From NCBI GenBank assembly GCA_963693635.1, contig CAVOBC010000080.1, positions 1 to 15,248 of the forward strand: a stretch of 15,248 bases of DNA, read 5' to 3'. The notes under the pieces are model-generated. The model worked only from the letters and a program-made list of their open reading frames with translations. It made no database searches and was not told where the DNA came from. Origin of the DNA: CAVOBC01 sp963693635. GTDB lineage: Bacteria; Pseudomonadota; Gammaproteobacteria; Pseudomonadales; Azotimanducaceae. Both the position numbers and the translations under genes were made by a program. Below are positions 1 through 7,075 of this stretch, piece by piece; positions within the stretch are counted from its first letter, which is position 1; every line of letters begins with the position of its first letter.

Positions 1-2
1 CA

Positions 3-1220
3 TCAGGGGCTTGCGGGGCGAGTCCCATGCCACAAGAATCTGCGCCACCGGTACGCCATTGCGGCCGTTGCCAGCAGTCCAATAGCTGAATAGAGTGACG
101 CCTGCGCGGCAAATCCAATTTGCTCGACCAGCGCACCACCCGCCATAAGCCCAAGAGGTAAGCCGTAAACAGCGAGCATCCGCACACCCATCACGCGGCC
201 GCGCACTTCGGGTTTTGTTGCTACCAACAGCGCCACGGACATCGAGATCATCGCCATGCTCTGCGCGAGACCAACCAACGCCAGGATGACGATCCCCGCG
301 TTCTTGCTATCGGACTGGGCGAACACAAGCAGGATCGCGTACCACAGCATGATGAACACGACGACAACTCGCGTCGCGTGGCGCGTGCCGCCAACGATAG
401 CGAGCCCAATCGAACCAACCATGGCACCAATCGCATACGCCGCCATGAGATGACCCAGACCGGTCGCATCTGTGCCGTAGACATTTTTGGCGACATAAGG
501 AAGCAACCCGTGCGATAGCGGGAATGCCGTCAGGTTGACCAGAAACGCCAGGCACATCATGGCCCGGATGCGCGGTGTCTCGATCACAAACTGCAGACCA
601 AACTTGAGCTGTACCCAGGCGCTGCCGGCCGCGCGTTCCACACCGGGTGCGACACCCGCAGTCAGCCCGATGCTACAAAGATAAAACGCGGTGACGACCG
701 CGTACGATCCGCCAAAACCGATAGTTGATATCAAGCCAGCACCGGCGAGTGCGCCAGCGATCCGTGCGGAATCCATCGTCGTGCGCGACAAACCCATCGC
801 ACTAGGCAGATCGGCCTCAGGCACGGTGTCGCCGATAAGCGAGTTGCGTACGACGAGATCCGATGGTCGCACGAGTCCGACAGCGATACCGATTGCGAAC
901 ACCATCCACGGCTCAAGACGATCCGTGAGACCGAGAACTGCAAAGAGCAGTGCTGCAAGCGCATACATGGCACGCAAACCCAGCAACAACCGGCGGCGGC
1001 TGATGCGATCCGCGAGGGTCCCCACATACGGACTGATCAGCGTCCCACCAAACTGAAGCGCCGCAAAAACCGAGAGCAGAAACACCGACTGGGTCTCAAC
1101 CAGCACGTACCATCCGAGAATCAGCGTCTCCATTTCGAACGCCCAGGACGTCGCGAGGTCCGCCGGCCACTGAAAGCGATAACTTCTGACTCGAAATGCC
1201 GCGAGCGCGCGGAAACTCAT
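3..1220 (-). CDS. MFS transporter, probable drug/siderophore-type exporter
   Basis: This is a complete 405-residue reading frame with about a dozen hydrophobic segments, typical of a 12-helix major facilitator in the inner membrane. The loop between the second and third helices (about residues 67-81) carries MFS motif A in the form GTLADRISRRRLLLG. The overall pattern (short N-terminus ending in VRSYRFQW, long hydrophobic halves joined near residue 200) resembles the MFS_3/EntS-like exporters. The substrate cannot be read from the sequence. The ATG at 1218-1220 has only a weak ribosome binding site. It lies downstream of the two CoA-transferase genes on the same strand, separated by about 240 bases that hold a dispersed repeat, so cotranscription is possible but not shown. 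The stop codon falls at positions 3-5, so the gene is complete. The family assignment is firm and the direction of transport is inferred. Confidence 0.9.
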   Translation of the reverse strand: MSFRALAAFRVRSYRFQWPADLATSWAFEMETLILGWYVLVETQSVFLLSVFAALQFGGTLISPYVGTLADRISRRRLLLGLRAMYALAALLFAVLGLTDRLEPWMVFAIGIAVGLVRPSDLVVRNSLIGDTVPEADLPSAMGLSRTTMDSARIAGALAGAGLISTIGFGGSYAVVTAFYLCSIGLTAGVAPGVERAAGSAWVQLKFGLQFVIETPRIRAMMCLAFLVNLTAFPLSHGLLPYVAKNVYGTDATGLGHLMAAYAIGAMVGSIGLAIVGGTRHATRVVVVFIMLWYAILLVFAQSDSKNAGIVILALVGLAQSMAMISMSVALLVATKPEVRGRVMGVRMLAVYGLPLGLMAGGALVEQIGFAAQASLYSAIGLLATAAMAYRWRRFLWHGTRPASP

Positions 1221-1335
1221 AAGGATGGGGTCATATCACGGGGTGGGGCAGGCTCAGGGTCGCGAATCATGACTCTAACTTAGATGGCGATCTACCCATG
1301 CGCCTCAGCCGAACCGTTGTACGTCTGTATACTGA

Positions 1336-1465
1336 GTGCAGGGATGTACCGCTATCTTCTTCAAGGCCTCTTTTCTGCAAGCCTCATTTCTACAAGATCA
1401 TGCGAGGGGTTTGCAATCCGACTTACAAGAATTGTCGAAGTGACAATCTCCGGACAAAAACTAAC
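1336..1465 (+). repeat. Dispersed structured repeat, copy A
   Basis: This is a copy of a repeat also seen at 4185-4270 and 14859-14979, all on the same strand. Shared landmarks in order are a GTGCAGGGATG hairpin start, TTCTGCAAG, GAGG followed by a palindrome (GGTTTGCAATCC here), AAGAATTGTC, an inverted partner GACAAT, and a tail GGACA-AA-ACTAAC. The ATTGTC/GACAAT stem is retained. It fills most of the gap between the CoA-transferase stop and the MFS gene. The CTA inside its terminal ACTAAC is the TAG stop of the minus-strand CoA-transferase gene. Confidence 0.75.
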
Positions 1466-2732
1466 GAGACGAGGTGGGGTTGCCCTGGACGCCAGTCGCC
1501 TGTCGCATCTCCTCGTCTGCTAATCCCAGTTCGTCGCGCAACACCTCCACATTGTGCTCGCCAACGAGCGGAGCTCGCCGGCTGATCTGCCAGGGCGATC
1601 CATTGTAAATGGCCGCGCTACCCGGGTAGGTGTAACGGGTTCCCAGTTCCGGGTGCGGAACGTCGACCCAGAACTCCCGGTCAGCAAGATGTGGATCATC
1701 CAACAGTTCATCCGGGGTGCGAATCGAACTCCACGTGAAGCCCCGATCTTGCGCGCCATGGTAGATCTCGTCCGAGTCCATATTAGCAATGAAGTTGGCG
1801 ATCACATCATTAACGATGTGGTCCGTATTCGCGCGAATGAACTTGGTATCTTGATAGCGCCCATCCAACAAATCATCGGCCAGGCCGTGGCTGTCCATCC
1901 ACTCTGCAAGGCGCCGCAACATTGGCGGCGTTAAGCCCCAGACGATCGCGTTGACATACTTGCCGTCTCTGCAGCGGAACTGGGTCCTGGGCGTCGGTCG
2001 GGGACTGTGATGGCGCCCCGTCTGGCGCGTCACCTCGTCACCACGAAACACGTAGGACGCGACCGCACTCTCTGTAGTCAAAGCACAAGCCTCGTGTATG
2101 GAGGCATCCACGTACTGACCGGCGCCGGTGATCGTACGCTGAACCAGCGCAGCCATGATGCCGATGTAGGCGAAATGCGCGCCGGTGTGCCACGCATTGC
2201 CGCCGTCCGGCGCAATCGGTGGAGCGTCAGGCACATCTGCCTCATCGTACCCACAGGACGCCATCTGCCCCCCCGCAGCAAGATGCAACAGATCGCTAGA
2301 AACATAGTCGCGCCACGGCCCGGTCTGGCCAAACGGGGTCAGCGAGCACATCACAAGGCCATCATTTATGGCGCGCAGGTCCTCGTAGCCGAGCCCGAGC
2401 GACGGCAGATGGCCCGGCGCGCGGGACTCAAGCAACACATCAGCCGTGGCCACGAGTCGTTTGAACGCGATGGCACCATCGGCGCATTCCAGATCTAACG
2501 TCACACCCCGCTTGGAGGTGTTGTAATGCCAGAACGACAAGCTTTTGTCAGGGTCTGGTTCATCGGCCAGGAACGGCCCTATAGCGCGCGCATCCTCGCC
2601 GCCCGGGGGCTCAACCTTGATCACATCCGCACCAAGGTCCGCCATCAGTTTGCCGCAAAACTGACCCTGTTCACCCGCAACCTCTATCACCCGCAGACCG
2701 TCGAGCGGACCCGCTGGTTCAGCGTCGTTCAT
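1461..2732 (-). CDS. CaiB/BaiF (family III) CoA-transferase, subunit lacking the catalytic Asp
   Basis: This 423-residue protein has the full family III CoA-transferase layout. It starts with GLRVIEVAGEQGQFCGKLMADLGADVIKVEPP (about residues 12-43), followed by the ADVLLESRAPG segment, LGLGYEDL, FGQTGPW and a C-terminal region ending in VGEHNVEVL. Family III enzymes transfer CoA between acids through an aspartyl-CoA intermediate. The Asp normally sits a few residues before the GG-AA-AI-AAL helix. Here that helix reads AWHTGAHFAYIGIMAAL and the aligned residue is Trp181. The start ATG overlaps the stop of the upstream paralogue by four bases (ATGA), indicating translational coupling. The stop codon lies inside repeat copy A. 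Most likely it is the non-catalytic partner of the upstream gene product. A repurposed binding protein is the alternative. Confidence 0.88.
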   Translation of the reverse strand: MNDAEPAGPLDGLRVIEVAGEQGQFCGKLMADLGADVIKVEPPGGEDARAIGPFLADEPDPDKSLSFWHYNTSKRGVTLDLECADGAIAFKRLVATADVLLESRAPGHLPSLGLGYEDLRAINDGLVMCSLTPFGQTGPWRDYVSSDLLHLAAGGQMASCGYDEADVPDAPPIAPDGGNAWHTGAHFAYIGIMAALVQRTITGAGQYVDASIHEACALTTESAVASYVFRGDEVTRQTGRHHSPRPTPRTQFRCRDGKYVNAIVWGLTPPMLRRLAEWMDSHGLADDLLDGRYQDTKFIRANTDHIVNDVIANFIANMDSDEIYHGAQDRGFTWSSIRTPDELLDDPHLADREFWVDVPHPELGTRYTYPGSAAIYNGSPWQISRRAPLVGEHNVEVLRDELGLADEEMRQATGVQGNPTSSR

Positions 2733-4069
2733 GTCAGCATGTCCTCCATATAAGGCAGGAGCGGCATGCTTTCCGGCCAGAACGTGCCGTCGTTAAAACC
2801 CGCCGCAAATGTCTCGTCGTCGAGTCCAAGAAGGCCTTGCAGCACGGTGTTGTTGTGCTCGCCAATCATCGGGCCCGGACGCGTGTTGTCTACCTGCGAT
2901 GCAGACAGACGAAACGGGGCATTCTGTAACTTGAATGTTCCCATTTCCGGATGCGCCAACGGTTGATACATACCTCGATCGCGCAACTGCGGATCGTTAT
3001 CCACCCGGTCGGCCGAACTCTGCACCGGCAGCGCGTGCACGCCGTGTGCCTGGCAAAGATCTGTCAGCGCATATTTGTCAAGCGTTAGGGTCCATGACTC
3101 GATGCCGTCATCCAGCGCGTCCTGGTTTTGCAGGCGGCCTGCTTGCGTCGCAAACTTCTCCGCTGCCGCCCAGTCCGGGTCGCCCATAAGCCGGCGCAGT
3201 TCATCCCACTCGGCATCGCTGAAACAGGCGATCACACACCAGTCATTGTAACCACCCGGGTCTGTCCGGTACGCATTGTGCGGAGCCACCGTCGGGCCAC
3301 GATAACTGTTGGATGTGGTACCGGGCCACTGGGCGCGGTTGCCCGCCGGATAACCCTCACGGTGGGACGCACGCCCGTTGACCGTGTGGTCCAGTAACGC
3401 CGGGCCGGTCAAGGTAACGCCGGTAATCATTTGCGACTGATCGATGTGCTGCCCCTTCCCCGTCGTATTACGCCGGTACAGGCCGGTCAATGCGCACATC
3501 GCGCCATACAATCCGCCTGTGTCATCGAGGTAGGACCAGCCCCAGCCTGCTGGCGGAGCACCGGGCAATCCCGACATAAAGGTCAGTCCGGACGCCGCCT
3601 GCGCAACCGGACCGAAGGTCTTGTACGCATGATGGCGCCCGGTTTGGCCGTAGCCCGCCATCGAGACGTAAACGATGTCGGCCTTGGCCTTGCAAAGCTC
3701 GTCGTACCCAAGCCCCCAATCGCTCAGGACGCGCGAGCTAAAGTTTTCAATAACGATGTCTGAAACTGCTACCAGGCGCTTCGCCAGATCGAGTCCGCGA
3801 GCCGTCCTCACATTCAGCGTCACGCTCAACTTATTGGCATTGGTGTCGCTGAAGTTGCCGGAGTTATTGAGCGTTGGGTCAACACCCTTTGGCGTCGTTC
3901 CTGGAGTCCTGCGGCCGCGTTCGGTTTCCGGCCACTCGACCTTGATGACCTCTGCCCCCAGCGCACCGAGCCAGCGCGTGGCCCAGGGACCCGCCCGAAC
4001 CCAGCTAAAGTCGAGCACGCGTATGCCCTCAAGGGGACGCGGTGCCTGGGCGGCGGGTTGGCTCGTCAT
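2729..4069 (-). CDS. CaiB/BaiF (family III) CoA-transferase, catalytic subunit
   Basis: This 446-residue protein is a family III CoA-transferase. It begins with GIRVLDFSWVRAGPWATRWLGALGAEVIKVEWPE (about residues 15-48), then SDIVIENF, WGLGYDEL, AGYGQTG and the active-site region SYLDDTGGLYGAMCAL. Asp182 aligns with the aspartate that forms the aspartyl-CoA intermediate in formyl-CoA transferase. The C-terminal IGEHNNTVL is also typical. It is first in a two-gene operon, with its stop overlapping the next start by four bases. The next gene is a divergent paralogue lacking this Asp, so the two probably assemble as a heteromer like the known BbsE/BbsF or SmtA/SmtB pairs. Substrate unknown; dicarboxylic or branched acyl acids are common for the family. 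The ATG at 4067-4069 is preceded by a TTAGGA-like site on the coding strand. Confidence 0.93.
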   Translation of the reverse strand: MTSQPAAQAPRPLEGIRVLDFSWVRAGPWATRWLGALGAEVIKVEWPETERGRRTPGTTPKGVDPTLNNSGNFSDTNANKLSVTLNVRTARGLDLAKRLVAVSDIVIENFSSRVLSDWGLGYDELCKAKADIVYVSMAGYGQTGRHHAYKTFGPVAQAASGLTFMSGLPGAPPAGWGWSYLDDTGGLYGAMCALTGLYRRNTTGKGQHIDQSQMITGVTLTGPALLDHTVNGRASHREGYPAGNRAQWPGTTSNSYRGPTVAPHNAYRTDPGGYNDWCVIACFSDAEWDELRRLMGDPDWAAAEKFATQAGRLQNQDALDDGIESWTLTLDKYALTDLCQAHGVHALPVQSSADRVDNDPQLRDRGMYQPLAHPEMGTFKLQNAPFRLSASQVDNTRPGPMIGEHNNTVLQGLLGLDDETFAAGFNDGTFWPESMPLLPYMEDMLT

Positions 4070-4100
4070 GGTCCTAACCTCAGCTGTTGGTCAAAGCGCG

Positions 4101-4106
4101 ATTGTA
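4101..4106 (-). promoter_or_regulatory. Possible -10 element for the CoA-transferase operon
   Basis: Read on the minus strand this is TACAAT, one base from the sigma-70 -10 consensus, about 30 bases upstream of the start at 4069. No convincing -35 hexamer lies 16-18 bases upstream, so this is only a candidate. Confidence 0.22.
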
Positions 4107-4172
4107 CGCAAACCGCGCCCGTAAGCGCATGGAATATGCACGGGACGCGCAGCGGCCCCTGCTTGCTGGTGA

Positions 4173-4739
4173 CTAACCTGGAATCGCCATTTTCCGCAAG
4201 AAAATACGAGGTTGGCGCGCAAACCGGCTCCCTGGAATCGTCCGGGTCACAATGTTGGGACAACAACCAGCGACTACCTTATTCAACGACTCGCGGATTG
4301 AGATCGGGACTTTCAAACACCCGGGCTGCAAGTTTCTTGTCAGGCGTGCCCTGAACAGAAGGATCATCGTGAAGTGCAGCCCGTTGGCGTTGGTCGCCTG
4401 GAAAGCGATTTGCCGGCCGCTTTCGATCCACTCGCCATCCACGCCGCCGACACGTCGCGTCTCGACATGCTGGCCCGCCTTCTCGCCGAGATTGACCGGA
4501 TACCTGCCCAAATCAAAGTTCATGCGCAACACCTCGCTCTCGTAGACCCCCACGAGCGAGTCGATGGTCTGTACGGGCACTTCAACAAGGTCCGGCGGCA
4601 CAGCCGTGCAAAACTGGCCATGCGGGCAGATCCGGTGCCAGCCATCAGTGCTTTCAGCGCATGCGGCCAAAGACAGCCTTCCCGCAATCGCGAGGAACAA
4701 GCAGAGTGGCAATCGAAAGTGGTCTGAACACGGGTGCAT
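4173..4739 (-). CDS. Hypothetical lipoprotein, probably frameshifted near its C-terminus
   Basis: This 188-residue frame starts with a signal peptide (hydrophobic stretch about residues 10-26) ending in a lipobox-like LAAC with Cys27, so an outer or inner membrane lipoprotein is likely. The mature part has a CPHGQFC pair of cysteines, then VYESEVLRMNFDLGRYPVNLGEKA and a DGEWIES/GLHFTMILLF segment. This pattern is shared by small secreted proteins of unknown function. After ILLF (about 4350) the frame looks unnatural and runs into repeat copy B. The alternate frame reads GTPDKKLAARVFESPDLNP and stops at 4279-4281, just before the repeat. I therefore think one base has been lost near 4348-4356 and that the original gene was 4279-4739. 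Function unknown. The gene lies upstream of, and on the same strand as, the CoA-transferase operon. Confidence 0.6.
   Translation of the reverse strand: MHPCSDHFRLPLCLFLAIAGRLSLAACAESTDGWHRICPHGQFCTAVPPDLVEVPVQTIDSLVGVYESEVLRMNFDLGRYPVNLGEKAGQHVETRRVGGVDGEWIESGRQIAFQATNANGLHFTMILLFRARLTRNLQPGCLKVPISIRESLNKVVAGCCPNIVTRTIPGSRFARQPRIFLRKMAIPG
4185..4270 (+). repeat. Dispersed structured repeat, copy B (shortened)
   Basis: This matches the repeat at 14859-14979 from CGCCATTTTC-GCAAG onward, with about 13 bases missing after GCAAG. It continues through ACGAGGTT, a changed but still palindromic centre (GGTTGGCGCGCAAACC), GGCTCCC, GGAATCGTC, ACAAT and TTGGGACAA. The palindrome has changed on both arms compared with the other copies, which suggests that structure is maintained. 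It begins right after the proposed original stop of the neighbouring lipoprotein gene (4279-4281). Confidence 0.65.
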
Positions 4740-4783
4740 CGGAAAAAAACCTCATCCCTGGGACTGCAAACAACGCTGAACTT

Positions 4784-4814
4784 CACCATCTCGCGAGATG
4801 GCTGCGAGATGGTG
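4784..4814. repeat. Perfect 11-bp inverted repeat with nested palindrome
   Basis: CACCATCTCGC at 4784-4794 is the exact reverse complement of GCGAGATGGTG at 4804-4814. The 16-base palindrome CCATCTCGCGAGATGG at 4786-4801 overlaps the left arm. The right arm therefore exists twice (4793-4801 and 4804-4812), allowing two competing hairpins. It lies between a minus-strand gene starting at 4739 and a plus-strand gene starting near 5006, so it could be an operator or an attenuator-like structure. Confidence 0.6.
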
Positions 4815-5005
4815 CGGTTGTTCACACACCACTCGATCCAGAACGCATGAATCGTTTTACATTCCGAGGCATAGGGCCAGATTCCGGGCAAAGAAGCCGC
4901 ATCTGATACGTGTGGTCGTTTCGTGAAGGCCTTTGAATGGCGCCTGGCAGCGATGAAGGGGGACGACGCGCGGCGTGATGAGCTGAACGCGAACTCAACA
5001 TCCTT

Positions 5006-5506
5006 ATGGAGCAAGAATTCGTTCCACTCATCGGTTGGGGTTCGCCCGCAACCTTTGAACGTCAGGTGGAACTCGCATTCGTGAACCGCAACTACGCAGC
5101 CCGGACAACAATTCTCAGTGACCGTCAGGAACGCTTTGGCGATCTCCGGGCCCAGATGAACCTTGATGAACTGGGTGATGCGATTTATCGCGATGCGCGT
5201 CAGCGAAAGGCCCTGGAGATCGAGAAGCTCGATCAGGACCGCATGCCCGTAGATGGCGCTGCCCTTAATAAACTTGTCGGGAACTACGTACCGAAGAACG
5301 GCAACCCCATCGCGATCTTCACGCAAGAAGGCAGTCACCATTTCAAACTCGCGTCGGGTTACGTGGACGAGTTAGTACCGACCCAAAAGGATCGATTCCT
5401 GGTCCGGCGCCACCGCGAATACGAATACGTCTTTCGCGACTCCGACCCGCCACAGTTTGACTTGCGCAATGGCCAACTCTGGCGAACCCTGATGCGACGG
5501 GACTAG
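5006..5506 (+). CDS. Hypothetical protein, probably the C-terminal part of a longer frameshifted gene
   Basis: This 166-residue frame has balanced, protein-like composition. It has a helical first half (ATFERQVELAFVNRNYAARTTILSDRQERFGDLRAQ) and a beta-rich second half (LVGNYVPKNGNPIAIFTQEGSHHFKLASGYVDELVP, FLVRRHREYEYVFRD). The second half resembles the small beta domains found at the end of some hydrolases. I do not recognise the family. The ATG at 5006 has no clear ribosome binding site and the start cuts into what looks like a longer protein. In another frame just upstream (about 4875-5000) the sequence reads RFVKAFEWRLAAMKGDDARR, also protein-like, and joining it needs a frameshift near 5000. 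It converges with the VOC gene, with about 100 bases between them. Confidence 0.55.
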   Translation: MEQEFVPLIGWGSPATFERQVELAFVNRNYAARTTILSDRQERFGDLRAQMNLDELGDAIYRDARQRKALEIEKLDQDRMPVDGAALNKLVGNYVPKNGNPIAIFTQEGSHHFKLASGYVDELVPTQKDRFLVRRHREYEYVFRDSDPPQFDLRNGQLWRTLMRRD

Positions 5507-5610
5507 GCACTTTCAGGGAATTCTGGAACTGGAGCGATGCTCCGTAGGCGGCGGTTTACTATCGCAAGCGCGCAATCGACGGACCTCGGTCTGTTGCGAC
5601 CGCCCACCGA

Positions 5611-6003
5611 TTACGCTTCGGTCAGTATTTCAACAAGCTGGACAAGATTGCCGCACGTGTCGTCCAGCACGGCCATCTTGACCTCGCCGGCATCCATTAG
5701 CGCCTGCGTGAACTCCACGCCAAGGCCCGTCAGTCGCGTGAACTCCGCATCCAGGTCGTCCACCTGAAATGACGCGTAGGGAATGCCGCCTGTACGAAGT
5801 GCGTCTTTGAAAGGCGCGACAGCCGGATGATCGCTTGGCTCGAGCAAGACTTCGGTGCCACCCCCACCCTTTTCAACAACCGTCAGATATCGATGCTCGC
5901 CGAGCGGGATGTCCTCCTCCATCTCGAAGCCCAGCTTTTCGGTATAGAAAGCGAGTGCACTCGTCTGGTCGTCCACAAAGACATTGCTCACATAAATCTT
6001 CAT
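5611..6003 (-). CDS. VOC (glyoxalase/bleomycin resistance) family protein
   Basis: This 130-residue protein has the two beta-alpha-beta-beta-beta modules of the vicinal oxygen chelate fold. The first is MKIYVSNVFVDDQTSALAFYTEKLGFEMEEDIPLG...LTVVEKGGGGTEVLLEP. The second is YASFQVDDLDAEFTRLTGLGVEFT...VKMAVLDDTCGNLVQLVE. The closing DTCGNLVQLVE is the usual end motif, with Glu125 at the metal-ligand position. The start at 6003 is chosen because an excellent GAGGAGG ribosome binding site precedes it. A longer frame to 6093 has no such site. The ATG overlaps the TGA that ends an ArsR-like remnant, so the gene was presumably once coupled to an intact regulator. Substrate unknown; single-domain VOC proteins of this type include dioxygenases, isomerases and binding proteins. 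Confidence 0.88.
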   Translation of the reverse strand: MKIYVSNVFVDDQTSALAFYTEKLGFEMEEDIPLGEHRYLTVVEKGGGGTEVLLEPSDHPAVAPFKDALRTGGIPYASFQVDDLDAEFTRLTGLGVEFTQALMDAGEVKMAVLDDTCGNLVQLVEILTEA

Positions 6004-6152
6004 CGATCCTCCTCGAATCGGGAAAGCCAGCCATGCTGCAGTCGAATGAGCGGCACGCTGTTCAATGAGTGCAGTTTGGTCGTACCGCTCCATTCCACGT
6101 CGACAACTCCCATCGCTTCCAACGCGGATAGATGCCGTAAAACCACCCCGCG
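6000..6152 (-). pseudogene. C-terminal remnant of an ArsR-family regulator
   Basis: Immediately after the crotonase stop codon, in the same frame, the minus strand encodes about 50 residues reading VVLRHLSALEAMGVV, VEWSGTTKLHSLN and LIRLQHGWLSRFEEDR, ending in TGA at 6000-6002. It aligns with the recognition helix, wing and C-terminal helix of ArsR proteins, for example the neighbour at 7128 (SKHLKRLHEGALV, KRIYELDP, DRWVADRRA). The first half of the DNA-binding domain is absent. The next gene is a VOC protein whose ATG overlaps this stop, and ArsR plus small binding protein is a common pair. A GTG at 6146 could start a 48-residue peptide, but it could not form a full winged helix. Confidence 0.6.
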
Positions 6153-6959
6153 TCAGGGAATCTCCCCTGCGTCAAACGCTCGCAGCGCATCTTTCAGACC
6201 GTTGTCACGTATGTGACGGTTGATCGCTTTAACGGACGCACCTGCATGGGCGATTGCATCGATCTCGACGCTCTGCAACAACGCTTCACGAAAGCCCTGT
6301 ATTTCCTGGATACGGTTTGCGGACTGCTTCTGCAGCGCGAGAATTTCTCGCGGCGTGCGCGACACGCGCTTTGCATAGTCGGCGACAAAGTCGTCCAGTT
6401 CGGCATCGGGCACCGCCCGATTGAAGAGTCCCCACTCTGCAGCCTGCGCACCGGTAATGATCTCGCCGGTCGGGAAGAACATCTCCTTCGCCTTTTTGGG
6501 TCCAACCATCCAGGTCCAGATTGAGCCAACGTATCCGGCGCCCAGTGGCAACTGCGGTGTGCCGACACGGGCGTCGTCGGCAGCGAACGTCACATCACAG
6601 ATCGCGGCAAGCTGCGTGCCACCCGCCAGGCAATAGCCCCGCACCTTGGCGATGACGGGCAGCGGCAGATCCCAGATACGCAGCCAGTTGCGCATGATCG
6701 CCTCGAGGGAGGCGCGATCCCCGGTCACCCCACCGCCGCCACCGGTGCTGCCCCCAGTGATGTCATAGCCCACCGAAAACGCGCGCCCCTCGCCCTCCAC
6801 GACCGCAACGTGCACGTCGGGATTGGCCGCCGCCGACTCCAGCGCATCAATCAACTCGTTCTGGAGTTCGATCGAGATCGCGTTCAGTTTTTCCGGTCGT
6901 CGAAGGGTCACCGTGGCGACCCGGCCGGCGATATCAATCGAAATGGTGTTGTAGGCCAT
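6153..6959 (-). CDS. Enoyl-CoA hydratase/isomerase (crotonase) family protein with Gln/Gln active site
   Basis: This 268-residue crotonase-fold protein starts at the ATG at 6957-6959, preceded by GGGAAG on the coding strand. The frame could extend to 7076, but those residues do not resemble the family. Visible parts are ATVTLRRPEKLNAIS (about residues 15-29), the first oxyanion-hole segment GRAFSVGYDITGG (58-70), a glycine-rich loop (STGGGGGVTG), and the second oxyanion segment VRGYCLAGGTQLAAICD (106-122). TPQLPLGAGYVG follows. The positions of the two catalytic glutamates of classical hydratases (20 residues apart) are Gln116 and Gln136. Ordinary water addition is therefore unlikely. Family members with altered residues act as hydrolases, isomerases, decarboxylases or dehalogenases on acyl-CoA. 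It is divergent from the ArsR gene at 7128. Confidence 0.92.
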   Translation of the reverse strand: MAYNTISIDIAGRVATVTLRRPEKLNAISIELQNELIDALESAAANPDVHVAVVEGEGRAFSVGYDITGGSTGGGGGVTGDRASLEAIMRNWLRIWDLPLPVIAKVRGYCLAGGTQLAAICDVTFAADDARVGTPQLPLGAGYVGSIWTWMVGPKKAKEMFFPTGEIITGAQAAEWGLFNRAVPDAELDDFVADYAKRVSRTPREILALQKQSANRIQEIQGFREALLQSVEIDAIAHAGASVKAINRHIRDNGLKDALRAFDAGEIP

Positions 6960-7075
6960 CGGTGGTCTTCCCGTTGAATGGTCGAGCGAGAATACGGGAC
7001 CCCATGTCTGAGGACCAGACAACGCACCGAGCGGTGTTTTCACGTCTCGCCCGCAAATCGATGTCTTCGTCGCCA

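Noticed and set aside
1336..1465. Repeat copy A as an insertion sequence
   Set aside because: It is too short for a transposase and has no terminal inverted repeats or visible target duplication. A non-autonomous element is still possible.
2007..2498. Open frame of 163 codons on the plus strand
   Set aside because: It lies antisense within a well supported CoA-transferase gene and its protein has no family-like pattern; it is a shadow frame.
4520..5341. Open frame of 273 codons on the minus strand
   Set aside because: It overlaps the lipoprotein signal peptide, the palindromic spacer and the plus-strand hypothetical gene, and its composition (many Ser, Arg and Cys runs) is not protein-like. 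The plus-strand frame in the same region is better.
5532..5603. Small hairpins (GGAGC-GAT-GCTCC and CGGTC-TGTTGC-GACCG) between converging genes
   Set aside because: The stems are only five base pairs and there is no T-tract, so I do not call a terminator.
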